From: Alkaliphilus transvaalensis ATCC 700919
GTDB lineage: Bacteria > Bacillota > Clostridia > Peptostreptococcales > Natronincolaceae
DNA length: 64,000 nucleotides
Direction of reading: 5' to 3'
Assembly (NCBI RefSeq): GCF_000621485.1
Contig: NZ_KK211286.1
Location: 186,001-250,000 of the forward strand
This document shows, piece after piece, positions 7,699 through 17,036 of this stretch. Position numbers and translations under genes: made by a program. The stretch's first letter is position 1; every line of letters begins with the position of its first letter. Under the pieces are notes generated by a model. That model was not told the DNA's origin. It saw only the letters and a list, made by a program, of their open reading frames with translations, and did no database searches.

Positions 7699-9840
7699 CT
7701 ATGCTGGAACAAATTCTTTTTTAGGTTGTCTCCCCCAATGGCGATGTTGTCCTATTGCGTTAATAAATTCAGGGATAAAGTTAGTTATATAGGCGGAATT
7801 ACCTAGTGTTACAACCCCTAAGTCTGACATAAGCTGCCCTTGATTACTAGAGGAAGCCAGACTGACACCCTGAAGGGCTGATGAGGCTAGTAAGTCTACT
7901 CCTTCGTTGGTTCCACCAATGGCTTTTGCATGTTTAAAGGCTTCATTAACAAAGTGAATAGTATCACCCTGCATCATCAATGTATCGGCACTTTGTCGCC
8001 CTCCTGGTATATATACAGCATCATATTTGATAGAAGCAGTGGTTAAATAGTTTTTACCAACTTCCAGCTGTTGTCCATTGTCTCCTGTGATCATTCCTAA
8101 ATTTTTGCTGATGATTTCAGGGTGAATCCCTGCTCCCCGTAGTGCATCCATTACTTGAGTTACTTCATTATAGTTAAAGCCATTTTCAGCTAGAATGGCA
8201 ACCATTCTAGTTTGGGGTACTTTAATTGTATTCTCTTGACTTAAGGCAGGAGAAAAAGCTGTTACATCATTGCCTCCAGAACTATTGGGGGGCGTGGCTC
8301 CTATACCCATTGCTATTTGAGTAGCTAAGTCTCCATTTACATTATTAAACATATCTACAACTCGCTGTTTAATATTTTTGTCTATTACGCTACCTACTTC
8401 AAAATGGAAGGCTTCAATAATATGTTGTTTTTCAGCTGGAGACATACTGTTCCAAAAGAGGGTAGCTTGTCTATAAAAGTCTTTAAAGCTTTCACTTCTT
8501 TGCCTAACCTTACGTCCATCCACTTTTTCTTCATAGTGAACATATCCACCATCTTGATCAGAAGCTGGTTTAGGGGTATTATCCTGCAGCGCATTAGGTG
8601 AATAGCTTACCCGTCCACGATCAATCGTCATTCTATGATAGCCATCCCTCTGGTTGTTATGAATAGGGGCAATAGGGCGATTAATAGGAATCTCATGGAA
8701 GTTGGGGCCTCCTAAACGGATTAATTGGGTATCTAAATAGGAAAATAATCGACCTTGTAGTAGGGGGTCATTACTAAAATCTATTCCTGGAACAACATGC
8801 CCGGGGTGAAAAGCTACTTGCTCTGTTTCTGCAAAAAAATTATCCACATTGCGATTTAGAGTCATCTTTCCTATTATTTTTACAGGAATAAGTTCTTCTG
8901 GCCATATTTTGGTGGGGTCTAAAATATCGAAGTCAAAGTTAAACTCATCCTTTTCATCAATCATTTGCACGCCAAGTTCATATTCTGGATATTCCCCTCT
9001 ATTAATTGCGTTCCAGATATCTCTTCTATGATAATCTGGATCTTTTCCAGCTAATTTTTGAGCTTCATCCCATACTAATGAATGGACTCCAAGAAGAGGT
9101 TTCCAGTGGAACTTAACGAATCTTGCCTTGCCTTCAGCATTAACGAATCTAAAGGTATTAACACCAAAACCCTCCATCATACGAAAACTTCGTGGAATGC
9201 CTCTGTCGGATAAAAGCCACATAATCATATGGGCTGTTTCAGGATTACTAACAACAAAGTCCCAAAAAGTATCATGGGCGGCGGATGCTTGAGGTATTTC
9301 ATTGTGGGGTTCTGGCTTAATAGAGTGGACAATGTCTGGAAATTTAATTGCATCTTGAATAAAAAATACAGGAATATTGTTGGCAACTAAATCATAATTT
9401 CCTTCTTCTGTATAAAACTTTGTTGCAAAGCCCCTCACGTCTCTAACTGTATCAGCTGAACCCTTGGAGCCAACAACAGTTGAAAAACGAACAAAAACAG
9501 GGGTTTTTATAGATGGGTCTTGAAGAAACTTTGCTTTTGTGTATTCTGCCATAGACTCGTAGGCTTGAAAATAACCATGAACACCAAAGCCTCTAGCATG
9601 AACAACTCTTTCAGGGATTCTTTCATGATCAAAATGGGTTAGCTTTTCTCTAAAATGAAAATCCTCCATAAGGGTAGGGCCCCGTTCTCCTGCTTTTAAG
9701 GAATCATCAGTATTAGAGACTCGTAAACCTTGATTGGTAGTTAAAAGTTGATTATTATGGTCTGCACGGACATCATCTAATTGCCAATTCTTACTATCTT
9801 CATTAATCATGATATTGTCCTGGCTTTGATTATTGTTCAT
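7699..9840 (-). CDS. katE: large-subunit (HPII/KatE-type) haem catalase
   Basis: A 713-residue clade II catalase that dismutates H2O2. It has the catalytic His in RVVHARGFGVHGYF, the distal Asn region FVRFSTVVG, RDVRGFATKFYT, and the proximal haem Tyr in RLFSYLDTQ. After the core of about 500 residues comes a C-terminal domain with a DJ-1/PfpI-like flavodoxin fold (TRMVAILAENGFNYNEV, then DAVYIPGG), which separates large-subunit enzymes from the roughly 480-residue ones. In an otherwise anaerobic gene set it points to defence against oxygen exposure. AGAGGAGG precedes the ATG; the gene stands alone. Confidence 0.95.
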   Translation of the reverse strand: MNNNQSQDNIMINEDSKNWQLDDVRADHNNQLLTTNQGLRVSNTDDSLKAGERGPTLMEDFHFREKLTHFDHERIPERVVHARGFGVHGYFQAYESMAEYTKAKFLQDPSIKTPVFVRFSTVVGSKGSADTVRDVRGFATKFYTEEGNYDLVANNIPVFFIQDAIKFPDIVHSIKPEPHNEIPQASAAHDTFWDFVVSNPETAHMIMWLLSDRGIPRSFRMMEGFGVNTFRFVNAEGKARFVKFHWKPLLGVHSLVWDEAQKLAGKDPDYHRRDIWNAINRGEYPEYELGVQMIDEKDEFNFDFDILDPTKIWPEELIPVKIIGKMTLNRNVDNFFAETEQVAFHPGHVVPGIDFSNDPLLQGRLFSYLDTQLIRLGGPNFHEIPINRPIAPIHNNQRDGYHRMTIDRGRVSYSPNALQDNTPKPASDQDGGYVHYEEKVDGRKVRQRSESFKDFYRQATLFWNSMSPAEKQHIIEAFHFEVGSVIDKNIKQRVVDMFNNVNGDLATQIAMGIGATPPNSSGGNDVTAFSPALSQENTIKVPQTRMVAILAENGFNYNEVTQVMDALRGAGIHPEIISKNLGMITGDNGQQLEVGKNYLTTASIKYDAVYIPGGRQSADTLMMQGDTIHFVNEAFKHAKAIGGTNEGVDLLASSALQGVSLASSSNQGQLMSDLGVVTLGNSAYITNFIPEFINAIGQHRHWGRQPKKEFVPA

Positions 9841-10320
9841 TTTATTCCTCCTCTGCTTTATTTTATATGTAGTAACTAAGACATAATAGCAGTATGATAA
9901 TTATGCTTAGTTAAGGTTAGTTTGCCATATATATACAGCTGAAATACTGGTATATAATGGAGGGGAGATCTAAATAAAATAAATGAATAGATATATTTAT
10001 ATAAATGAATAAATATCTTCATTGGGAATTTTAATGGAGAAAAAACTAATTTAAATGTTGGGATTTCTTTAATATTTGAAGAGATTACATAATAACTTAA
10101 CGTTGAATTTATATACGACTTATGAAGAATGAACACGAAGTAGGGAAGTTTTTCTTTTCAATTATATAATTATAAAATTAGTAGCAATTGCCCCATTTAT
10201 TAATAAAAAAATTCTTGTGAAAATAAATAATATTTTAAAGATTTAGCTTTATTATGTTATAGTAATGTTAGTGTTATATTCTATGTTATATTTCATGATA
10301 GACATTAAAGGAGGATACAT
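9841..10320. other. 480-bp divergent intergenic region
   Basis: This contains the upstream regions of the catalase (-) and M42 peptidase (+) genes. It is very AT-rich. A possible 86-codon minus-strand frame has low-complexity content and no ribosome-binding site, so I do not call it. No recognisable PerR or Fur box or RNA was found. Confidence 0.5.
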
Positions 10321-11358
10321 ATGAACCTAGCAATTAATAAAGAATATGTACTTAAAAAAGCTAAGGAGCTATTAGAGTTCCATAGTCCCAGTGGATTTTG
10401 TTTCGACATTATGGAAATGATTCAATCATGGACACAGGAGATTGGTTATCAATTTGAAACCAATAGAAAAGGTGCTGGTATTATCACAATCCCAGGAAAG
10501 AGTAATGAAAAGGTCATAGGTTTATCTGCCCATGTAGATACACTGGGGGCGATGGTAAGGTCAATTACAAGCAATGGGACGTTAAAGTTTACTCTGATTG
10601 GAGGTCCTATTGTTGCTACATTAGATGGTGAGTACTGCCAAATCCGTACAAGGGAGGGTAAACTATATTCAGGAACATTTTTAAGTACTAGTCCTGCCAT
10701 TCATGTTTATGAAGATAGCACGACTAAGGCCCGTGACCCTCAAAATATGGAAATCAGAATTGACAGTAGGGTATCTAATAAGGAAGATGTGAAAGCTTTA
10801 GGAATTAATGTAGGAGACTTTATATTTATTGAGCCTAAGACGACAATTACAGAGACGGACTTTATTAAATCAAGATTTATTGATGATAAAGGAAGTGTAG
10901 CTTGTCTGATTGGTTTAATGGAGTTATTAAAAAGAGAAAGTATCACTCCAGAATATACTACAAAGTTATTTATTTCAACCTATGAAGAGGTTGGTCATGG
11001 TTCTTCCCATATTCCAGAAGATATAACAGAGCTAATTGCAGTTGACATGGGCTGTATTGGGGATGACTTAAGTTGTACCGAATATGATGTTTCTATTTGT
11101 GCAAAAGATTCTACAGGCCCCTATGATTATAATATGACAACAGATTTAATTAGGCTTGCAGAAGAAAACAAGCTTAGTTTTGCCGTAGATATTTACCCTA
11201 TGTATGGTTCAGATGCATCTGCAGCATTGAGGGCAGGTCAAAATATTAGAGCTGCTTTAATTGGCCCGGGAGTCCACGCATCCCACGGAATGGAAAGAAC
11301 CCATTATATTGCCTTAGAGAATACAATTAAGTTACTTTATCTTTACTTAACCAAATAA
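10321..11358 (+). CDS. M42 family metallo-aminopeptidase
   Basis: A 345-residue cytosolic peptidase of the FrvX/PepA (glutamyl/deblocking aminopeptidase) M42 family. The two-metal site is visible: His71 and Asp73 in SAHVDTLG, Asp188-Asp189 in FIDDKG, Glu222-Glu223 in YEEVGHGS, Asp242 in AVDMG, and His319/His322 near the C-terminus. It would release N-terminal residues from peptides taken up as carbon source. AAAGGAGG lies 6 nt before the ATG. It ends at a terminator and is monocistronic. Substrate preference cannot be read from sequence. Confidence 0.9.
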   Translation: MNLAINKEYVLKKAKELLEFHSPSGFCFDIMEMIQSWTQEIGYQFETNRKGAGIITIPGKSNEKVIGLSAHVDTLGAMVRSITSNGTLKFTLIGGPIVATLDGEYCQIRTREGKLYSGTFLSTSPAIHVYEDSTTKARDPQNMEIRIDSRVSNKEDVKALGINVGDFIFIEPKTTITETDFIKSRFIDDKGSVACLIGLMELLKRESITPEYTTKLFISTYEEVGHGSSHIPEDITELIAVDMGCIGDDLSCTEYDVSICAKDSTGPYDYNMTTDLIRLAEENKLSFAVDIYPMYGSDASAALRAGQNIRAALIGPGVHASHGMERTHYIALENTIKLLYLYLTK

Positions 11359-11413
11359 GGAAAAACTCATTTATTTATATCCTATAAAAATTTTAAATAA
11401 CTGTAGAAAACTG

Positions 11414-11453
11414 CCCTTATGATCTGCTATAGTAGCTTCATAGGGGTTTTTTC
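11414..11453 (+). terminator. terminator after M42 peptidase
   Basis: CCCTTATGA and TTCATAGGGG pair around a loop with a few mismatches, followed by TTTTTT. Confidence 0.65.
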
Positions 11454-11499
11454 TGTGATAATTGGGATAACACTAAAAGTATAAATATAAATAATTTGA

Positions 11500-11527
11500 T
11501 TGACATTATGCATCCTAATGATATAAT
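11500..11527 (+). promoter_or_regulatory. sigma-A promoter of the SAM-riboswitch/aminotransferase unit
   Basis: Perfect TTGACA (11500-11505), 16-nt spacer, perfect TATAAT (11522-11527), about 45 nt before the riboswitch. Confidence 0.75.
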
Positions 11528-11570
11528 AGATTTAATTAGATTTAACTAATTAAAAGAGAAACTAAATATA

Positions 11571-11670
11571 TCTTATCAAGAGAAACTGAGGGACTGGCCC
11601 TATGATGTTTCAGCAACCACACTAAAGGTGACGGTGCTAAATCCAGCAGAACTATGTTCTGGGAGATAAG
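11571..11670 (+). ncRNA. SAM-I (S-box) riboswitch aptamer
   Basis: This shows the S-box signature elements in order: P1 strand CTTATCAAGAGA, the GAGGGACTGGCCC segment, TGATGTTTCAGCAACC, GGTGACGGTGCTAAATCC, and the closing P1 strand GGGAGATAAG. SAM binding stabilises P1. The strand GGGAGATAAG can instead pair with CTTATCCTGTTCTCC downstream to form an antiterminator. It controls the aminotransferase gene, tying it to methionine/SAM status. Confidence 0.95.
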
Positions 11671-11712
11671 GAAGGCTAATACGATTACCCTTCTAGGGTT
11701 TTTTTTATGCCA

Positions 11713-11747
11713 CTTATCCTGTTCTCCAAGAGAAGAGGTTTTTTTTA
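11713..11747 (+). terminator. SAM riboswitch expression-platform terminator
   Basis: TTCTC-CAA-GAGAA core with flanking CC/GG pairs, followed by eight T residues, 60-75 nt before the aminotransferase ATG. A smaller CCCTTCTAGGG hairpin with a T run (about 11686-11706) sits just upstream. Confidence 0.75.
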
Positions 11748-11804
11748 TACAAGAAAAAGCCTTATCAAAACTAATAACACATCTAATAAAGGAGAAATGA
11801 AAAG

Positions 11805-12977
11805 ATGCCAAAAATAAGCACACGTTTAGAAAGTTTTACAGATTCAGTAATTAGAAGAATGACACGAATTGCCCTACAGTATGGGGCAATCAATTTATCT
11901 CAAGGTTTTCCAGATTTTGATCCGCCTGAAGAGTTGAAGACAGCCCTTAAGGAGGTTGCGAAATCGGGACCCCATCAATATGAAATTACTTGGGGATCCC
12001 ACAAGTTTAGGGAAGCTTTAGCAGAGAAGCAAAGAAAATTTATGGGGCTACCTATAGATGCTAATTCAGAGATTGTTGTAACCTGTGGAAGTACTGAAGC
12101 CATGATGGTAGCCATGATGACAGTTTGTAACCCTGGAGATAAAGTAATAATTTTCTCTCCTTTTTATGAAAATTATGTGGCGGATACCATTCTCTGTGGG
12201 GCAGAACCAATTTATGTTCCATTAAATCCACCAAATTTTACCTTTAATAAGGATGAATTAATTAAGGCTTTTGAAGAAAGACCTAAGGCTCTAATACTAT
12301 GCAATCCTTCAAATCCGATTGGAAAGGTTTTTACGCCAGAAGAATTAGAATTCATTGCAGATTTAGCTAAGGAATATGACGCTTTTGTAATTGCTGATGA
12401 AGTTTATGAACACATTGTGATGAAACCCTACCAACATACCTATATTGCATCATTGCCAGGAATGTTTGAAAGAACAATTTCCTGTAGTTCATTATCTAAG
12501 ACCTATTCCATAACGGGTTGGAGGCTTGGTTATATCATTGCACCAGCCTATATTACAGAAAATGCAAGAAAGGTCCACGACTTTTTGACTGTAGGGGCAG
12601 CAGCACCATTACAAGAGGCGGCTTTGGCTGGACTACAGATGCCAGAGGAATACTATGAAGAGTTACAAGATCTTTATATTAGGAAAAAGGACTTGTTTTT
12701 AGATGGACTAAAGAAGGCTGGTTTAAAATATGTAGAACCCCAAGGAGCCTATTATGTCATGGTTGACATTTCAGAATTTACAGAGGGCAGTGATGTAGAA
12801 TTTTGTGAGTGGCTGATTAAAGAGGTAGGTGTTGCTGCTGTGCCAGGGTCAAGTTTTTTTAGAGATGATATAAATCATTATATTCGTTTTCACTTTGCTA
12901 AGAAGGAAGAGACATTAATAGAAGCAATAAAACGGCTAACTTTATTACGGGAAAAATTACAGTTAAGAAGTGTTTAG
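11805..12977 (+). CDS. class I/II PLP aminotransferase under SAM riboswitch control
   Basis: A 390-residue fold-type I aminotransferase of the AspB/KAT family. It has the N-terminal INLSQGFPDF substrate loop, CNPSNPIGKVF, an ADEVYEH motif with the PLP-ring Asp, and the Schiff-base Lys in SSLSKTYSITGWRLGY. The S-box leader suggests that the amino donor or product is methionine-related, for instance 2-oxo-4-methylthiobutyrate to methionine as for MtnE-like enzymes; that substrate is inference. It is related to the kynurenine/glutamine transaminase K group, which accepts methionine. GGAG lies 10 nt before the ATG. It is a single-gene unit. Confidence 0.85.
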   Translation: MPKISTRLESFTDSVIRRMTRIALQYGAINLSQGFPDFDPPEELKTALKEVAKSGPHQYEITWGSHKFREALAEKQRKFMGLPIDANSEIVVTCGSTEAMMVAMMTVCNPGDKVIIFSPFYENYVADTILCGAEPIYVPLNPPNFTFNKDELIKAFEERPKALILCNPSNPIGKVFTPEELEFIADLAKEYDAFVIADEVYEHIVMKPYQHTYIASLPGMFERTISCSSLSKTYSITGWRLGYIIAPAYITENARKVHDFLTVGAAAPLQEAALAGLQMPEEYYEELQDLYIRKKDLFLDGLKKAGLKYVEPQGAYYVMVDISEFTEGSDVEFCEWLIKEVGVAAVPGSSFFRDDINHYIRFHFAKKEETLIEAIKRLTLLREKLQLRSV

Positions 12978-13181
12978 ATAATGGAAATGCCTCTTTGGAT
13001 ATTTGAAAACTATCAATATCATTTAAGATAAATAATTTAACTAAGGAAATTCTATCGCTAGAAATACACATTCTACAAAATTCTTCTGTAATAACTTTAA
13101 TATTGACAGTTACCTTGCAATTTTTAGAATTTATTATAGAATAGTATAGGTAAGAAAAAGTTGTTAAAGGAAGTGGTAAGG

Positions 13182-14273
13182 TTGTATCTAGATAGTAAAA
13201 TTGTTGTGTTTGTGGGTATCGTTTTGGGGTTTATAATCCTTAGAAATCTTTTTTCTAAAGTAATTTTGAAGTATATCTTAAGTCTTACGAAGAAGACGAA
13301 AACAAACTTAGATACAGAAATTGTTTTAGCAATTGAGAAGCCTTTAAAAGTTTTTATAGTGATAATAGGTTTCTATTTGGCCTTACAAGTTTTAGACTTA
13401 ACTGATGCTCAGACAAATTTTGTAACTAGGGTGTTTAGGTCTTCCATCATTATTCTGATTGCTTGGTCTGTTATCGGTTTTTCAAATACACTGTCTTCTT
13501 TATTGTTAAGAACAATGGATAAGTGTGATCTTCAAATTGAGGGTATTTTTATTCCTCTTATTTCTAAAGGGATCAAGATTATTATTATTGTATTAGCCTG
13601 CAGCATTGTTGCTGAAGAATGGGGATATGATGTTAACAGTTTTATCGCTGGACTTGGTATTGGTGGGTTAGCTTTTGCACTTGCAGCTAAGGATACTTTA
13701 GCAAATATTTTTGGTGGACTAGTGCTTACATTAGACAAACCCTTTGGTATTGGAGATTGGATTTGCACCCCTAATTTAGAAGGAACTGTAGAAGAGATAT
13801 CCTTTAGAAGCACTAAAGTCAGGACCTTTGCCCATGCTTTAGTACATGTTCCTAACTCAACTCTAGTCAATCAACCAATAACAAACTGGAGTCGGATGGG
13901 AAAAAGAAGAATCACTTTTAATCTTGGTGTAGAATATGGAACAACCATAGAACAGATGAAAAAATGTATACAAGATATAAAAGACATGCTACAAAACCAT
14001 GAGGCGATTCATAAGGAAACCATATTTGTTAACTTTGACCGTTTTAACGATAGTAGTTTAGATATTTTTATCTATTGCTTTACGATATCAACAAACTGGG
14101 GCGAATTTTTACAGTCAAAGGAGGATGTAAACTTAAAGATATTAGAAATCCTTCAAAATAATAATGTTCACCCAGCCTTCCCTTCGAGATCAATCTATGT
14201 TAGAAAAGAAGACTCCTCATTACAAGAAAGTATATCTGATCCAATTGAAGAAGTGGTAAGGGCAGTAAATTAA
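13182..14273 (+). CDS. small-conductance mechanosensitive channel, MscS family
   Basis: A protein of about 363 residues with three to four membrane helices, then the highly characteristic MscS pore helix GLGIGGLAFALAAKDTLANIFGG as two overlapping motifs (residues about 165-185), and the beta-domain DKPFGIGDWI. A cytoplasmic MscS C-terminal domain and a charged tail follow. It opens on membrane tension to release osmolytes. The start is uncertain: TTG at 13182 follows AAAGGAAGTGG at usable distance, while TTG 13161 and GTG 13173 in the same frame have poor or overlapping sites. Confidence 0.85.
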   Translation: MYLDSKIVVFVGIVLGFIILRNLFSKVILKYILSLTKKTKTNLDTEIVLAIEKPLKVFIVIIGFYLALQVLDLTDAQTNFVTRVFRSSIIILIAWSVIGFSNTLSSLLLRTMDKCDLQIEGIFIPLISKGIKIIIIVLACSIVAEEWGYDVNSFIAGLGIGGLAFALAAKDTLANIFGGLVLTLDKPFGIGDWICTPNLEGTVEEISFRSTKVRTFAHALVHVPNSTLVNQPITNWSRMGKRRITFNLGVEYGTTIEQMKKCIQDIKDMLQNHEAIHKETIFVNFDRFNDSSLDIFIYCFTISTNWGEFLQSKEDVNLKILEILQNNNVHPAFPSRSIYVRKEDSSLQESISDPIEEVVRAVN

Positions 14274-14286
14274 TGATATAACTTTA

Positions 14287-14334
14287 AAATGAGTCTATTT
14301 TGACAAATTATCTGTCTAAGGCTCATTTTTTTAT
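14287..14334 (+). terminator. terminator after the mechanosensitive channel gene
   Basis: AAAATGAG and CTCATTTT arms around a long loop, followed by a run of T. Confidence 0.65.
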
Positions 14335-14394
14335 GTATGGAAGCCTATCAAAAATGATTATATAATTCTTATTTCATAACTTGAACATAAATTC

Positions 14395-14427
14395 AATTCA
14401 GTTCATGGTATTATGCCATTCCCTCAA
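14395..14427 (-). repeat. dispersed TIR repeat, end fragment (R1)
   Basis: On the minus strand it reads TTGAGGGAATGGCATAATAC, followed by CATGAACTGAATT, the 5' end of the repeat family seen at nine other places. No partner end is recognised here. Confidence 0.55.
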
Positions 14428-14670
14428 TTAAATACTTTTATTGATTTATCTATACTTTTTCACCTTTAAAAAATCATAATCCTTAGACAGTTAATACACA
14501 CTTTTTATGTAAAAGAGAATGGAGAAAGTAACATTATCGGTCCTAAGACTGAGATAAAAACAGCCTAAAGATTGTTTTAGTAAAGGCTCCTCCTTGTTAT
14601 AGTATAACTATAAAGTTAATTGCAGAATTTTATAGAGGAATTAAATAAGAAGATAATAGGAGGAAGGTAG

Positions 14671-15951
14671 ATGGATAAGACGTTAAAACTTCAGCAAAGA
14701 AGTATTTTTCAAAACAAAAATTTCATGCTATTACTTATTGGTCAAATTGTATCTAATTTAGGGAATGCCGTTCATTCGGTGGCGGTGTCATGGTTTATAA
14801 TGGAAACCGTAGGGGAGGGGCTTTCAGGAACCTATATGGCAATATTCGGTGTCAGTGTATTGCTACCCTATATTATTTTTGGACCCCTTTCGGGAGTCTT
14901 TGTTGACCGAATTAATCGAAAAAAAATCATCTTTGGTACAGACATAATTAGAGGTTCTTTAATCTTAATTCTAGGGCTTTTAGTATATAACAACTTTTAT
15001 CCTATGATTTCATTATTTGCAATAACCTTTTTAGGGGCGATATTTGGTTCTTTTTTTAACCCAGCTGTAGATGCCTCAATGCCGAACATAGTGGAAGAAA
15101 AAGATCTAACACAAGCCAATTCTTTAAACGGTATAAGTAGATCTTTAACATGGATTATAGGTGGTGCAATTTCTGGATTTTTATACTATAGATTAGGTAT
15201 TGTAGGAGTATTTGTTGTCAATGGGCTTTCATTTGTTTTATCGGGTATTTCAGAAATGTTTATTAATATACCCAATGTAAAAAAGACAAAAGAGGAGTCG
15301 TCTACAACCAGCTTTTGGCTAGATTTCAAAGACGGTTTAAAATATATACGTAGTCAAAAAACCTTGATGAAAATCATGGTGGTAGCACTTTTTTTAAATT
15401 TCCTAATAAATCCCATATTCCAAATCATCTTTCCTAAGACCATTAGATTTACATTAGGGATGGGGGCCAGAGAATATGGAATAGTCAATGGACTTTTTCC
15501 TGTGGGGGCAATGCTAGGAATGATATTAATTTCAACTGTCGCAAAATTTAGAGACAACATAGGGGTCGTGAATTTTGGTATTGTGACAGAATCAATATTA
15601 CTAGCTGGTTTTGGAATCTTTTTATTACCTTCAATATTAAGTGTTTTGGGAAATATGAGTGTGTACTTTATTTTCTGTGGTATTACGGTATTATTAATGA
15701 TCTGTAATTCCTTAATTAATATTCCACTTTTTACAGCCCTTCAAAGGAAGGTTCCAGACGAATTAAGAGGAAGGTTTTTCGGTATGTTTAATACATTAAC
15801 CCAAGGGATTGTCCCTGTAGGGTTAGGGCTATTTGGAATATTATCTGACATTGTATCCCCATCTACCATCTATTTAGGGGCAGGGATATCCTCCCTATTA
15901 ATAGGACTTTGGATTGTTTTCACGCCAGATTTTAAAGAGATTATGGAATAA
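14671..15951 (+). CDS. MFS transporter, macrolide/drug-efflux-like
   Basis: A 426-residue, 12-helix major facilitator protein. The loop between helices 2 and 3 carries GVFVDRINRKKI (MFS motif A), and the N-terminal pattern FMLLLIGQIVSNLGNAV resembles the MefA/MdtG and enterobactin-exporter-like (MFS_3) branch. Such proteins export drugs or small metabolites with proton exchange. AGGAGGAAGGTAG precedes the ATG. A GTTATAGTATAAC palindrome upstream may be an operator; no regulator gene is adjacent. Substrate unknown. Confidence 0.85.
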   Translation: MDKTLKLQQRSIFQNKNFMLLLIGQIVSNLGNAVHSVAVSWFIMETVGEGLSGTYMAIFGVSVLLPYIIFGPLSGVFVDRINRKKIIFGTDIIRGSLILILGLLVYNNFYPMISLFAITFLGAIFGSFFNPAVDASMPNIVEEKDLTQANSLNGISRSLTWIIGGAISGFLYYRLGIVGVFVVNGLSFVLSGISEMFINIPNVKKTKEESSTTSFWLDFKDGLKYIRSQKTLMKIMVVALFLNFLINPIFQIIFPKTIRFTLGMGAREYGIVNGLFPVGAMLGMILISTVAKFRDNIGVVNFGIVTESILLAGFGIFLLPSILSVLGNMSVYFIFCGITVLLMICNSLINIPLFTALQRKVPDELRGRFFGMFNTLTQGIVPVGLGLFGILSDIVSPSTIYLGAGISSLLIGLWIVFTPDFKEIME

Positions 15952-16146
15952 ATAGCAGTGAAAGAGCAATGGTTTATGGATTGAGGAGAAGTAGGTTAAA
16001 ATCTTTTATTAGGGTTTAAGGCTAGGTAAGTTTAAGGCAAGGTTGCTATCGTACTTCAAATAAGATAATATTATGTTAAAATTATTTTATAAAGGGTATA
16101 TAAGTGATAGTAAATTTTGACTTAATACTTAATGGAGGTAAAACAA

Positions 16147-16902
16147 ATGAAAATGATTTCTTGGAATGTTAATGGACTTCGAGCCTGTGTAACTAAAGGC
16201 TTTTTAGATTATTTTAAAGAAATGGATGCAGATTTATTTTGTGTACAAGAAACAAAGTTGCAGGAAGGTCAAATTTCTTTAGATTTAGAAGGGTATCATC
16301 AATTTTGGAATTGCGCTGAAAAAAAAGGATACTCTGGCACCGCAGTGTTTTCTAAAATTCAACCTATTTCAGTAAAATATGGGGTTGGCAAGAATGATAC
16401 TCAAGAAGAAGGCAGGGTAATCATTTTAGAGTTTGAGAAATTCTATCTAGTGAATGTCTATACCCCCAATGCCCAAAGAGGACTGGCAAGATTAGACTAC
16501 CGAATGACTTGGGAGGACGAATTTAGAAGTTATCTTAAGGAGCTAGATGCAGTTAAACCAGTTGTTTTATGTGGGGATCTTAATGTTGCCCATAATGAGA
16601 TCGATCTTAAAAATCCAAAAACAAATACTAAAAATGCAGGTTTTACTATGGAAGAAAGAGGTAAGATGACAGAACTAATAAATACTGGATTTACTGATAC
16701 CTTTAGACATTTGTATCCTGACAAAGAAGGGGCCTACTCTTGGTGGTCTTATATGGGAAATGCTAGGGCAAGGAACACAGGATGGAGAATCGACTACTTT
16801 GTTGTTTCTGAAAGACTTAAAAATAATATAAAAGAAGCTGAAATTCATTCCCATGTAATGGGTAGTGATCATTGCCCAGTGTTGTTGGAACTGGAAATAT
16901 AG
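16147..16902 (+). CDS. exoA: exodeoxyribonuclease III / AP endonuclease
   Basis: A 251-residue XthA/ExoA-type enzyme that incises at abasic sites and trims 3' ends in base excision repair. It has ISWNVNGLRA at the N-terminus, the metal Glu in QETKL, CGDLNVAH, WWSYMG, WRIDYFVVS, and the catalytic GSDHCPVLLEL at the C-terminus. An upstream in-frame ATG at 16132 overlaps the Shine-Dalgarno GGAGG; the ATG at 16147 is 9 nt after it and gives the normal family length. Confidence 0.95.
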   Translation: MKMISWNVNGLRACVTKGFLDYFKEMDADLFCVQETKLQEGQISLDLEGYHQFWNCAEKKGYSGTAVFSKIQPISVKYGVGKNDTQEEGRVIILEFEKFYLVNVYTPNAQRGLARLDYRMTWEDEFRSYLKELDAVKPVVLCGDLNVAHNEIDLKNPKTNTKNAGFTMEERGKMTELINTGFTDTFRHLYPDKEGAYSWWSYMGNARARNTGWRIDYFVVSERLKNNIKEAEIHSHVMGSDHCPVLLELEI

Positions 16903-16907
16903 AAGAG

Positions 16908-16948
16908 ACCTGATATGTTGGCTAAAGGCTAATGTATCAGGTTTTTAT
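16908..16948 (+). terminator. terminator after exoA
   Basis: ACCTGATA...TATCAGGT with inner pairing of TTGGCT and GGCTAA, then TTTTTATTATT. Confidence 0.75.
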
Positions 16949-17036
16949 TATTCTATATTATTTTTAAATTGAATACAATAAAAAAGAGGAAAAACTAATA
17001 TTAGGTCGAATTACCTAAAAATGGAGGTGATAAATT

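Larger units (their letters stand above)
14274..14670. other. 397-bp intergenic region
   Basis: It contains a terminator (14287-14334), a minus-strand copy end of the dispersed repeat (14395-14427), and a 13-bp palindrome GTTATAGTATAAC (14596-14608) about 65 nt before the MFS start that could be a repressor site. Otherwise I see nothing. Confidence 0.55.

Noticed and set aside
8404-8601. Plus-strand open frame inside katE
   Set aside because: Shadow of the catalase gene; no start signals and no recognisable protein. The same holds for other antisense frames inside long genes, such as 43673-43945 and 58110-58457 (the latter covers the lysine riboswitch).
9876-10136. 86-codon open frame on the minus strand upstream of katE
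   Set aside because: Low-complexity, Tyr/Ile/Leu-rich translation expected from AT-rich DNA, no ribosome-binding site, overlaps the promoter regions of two divergent genes.
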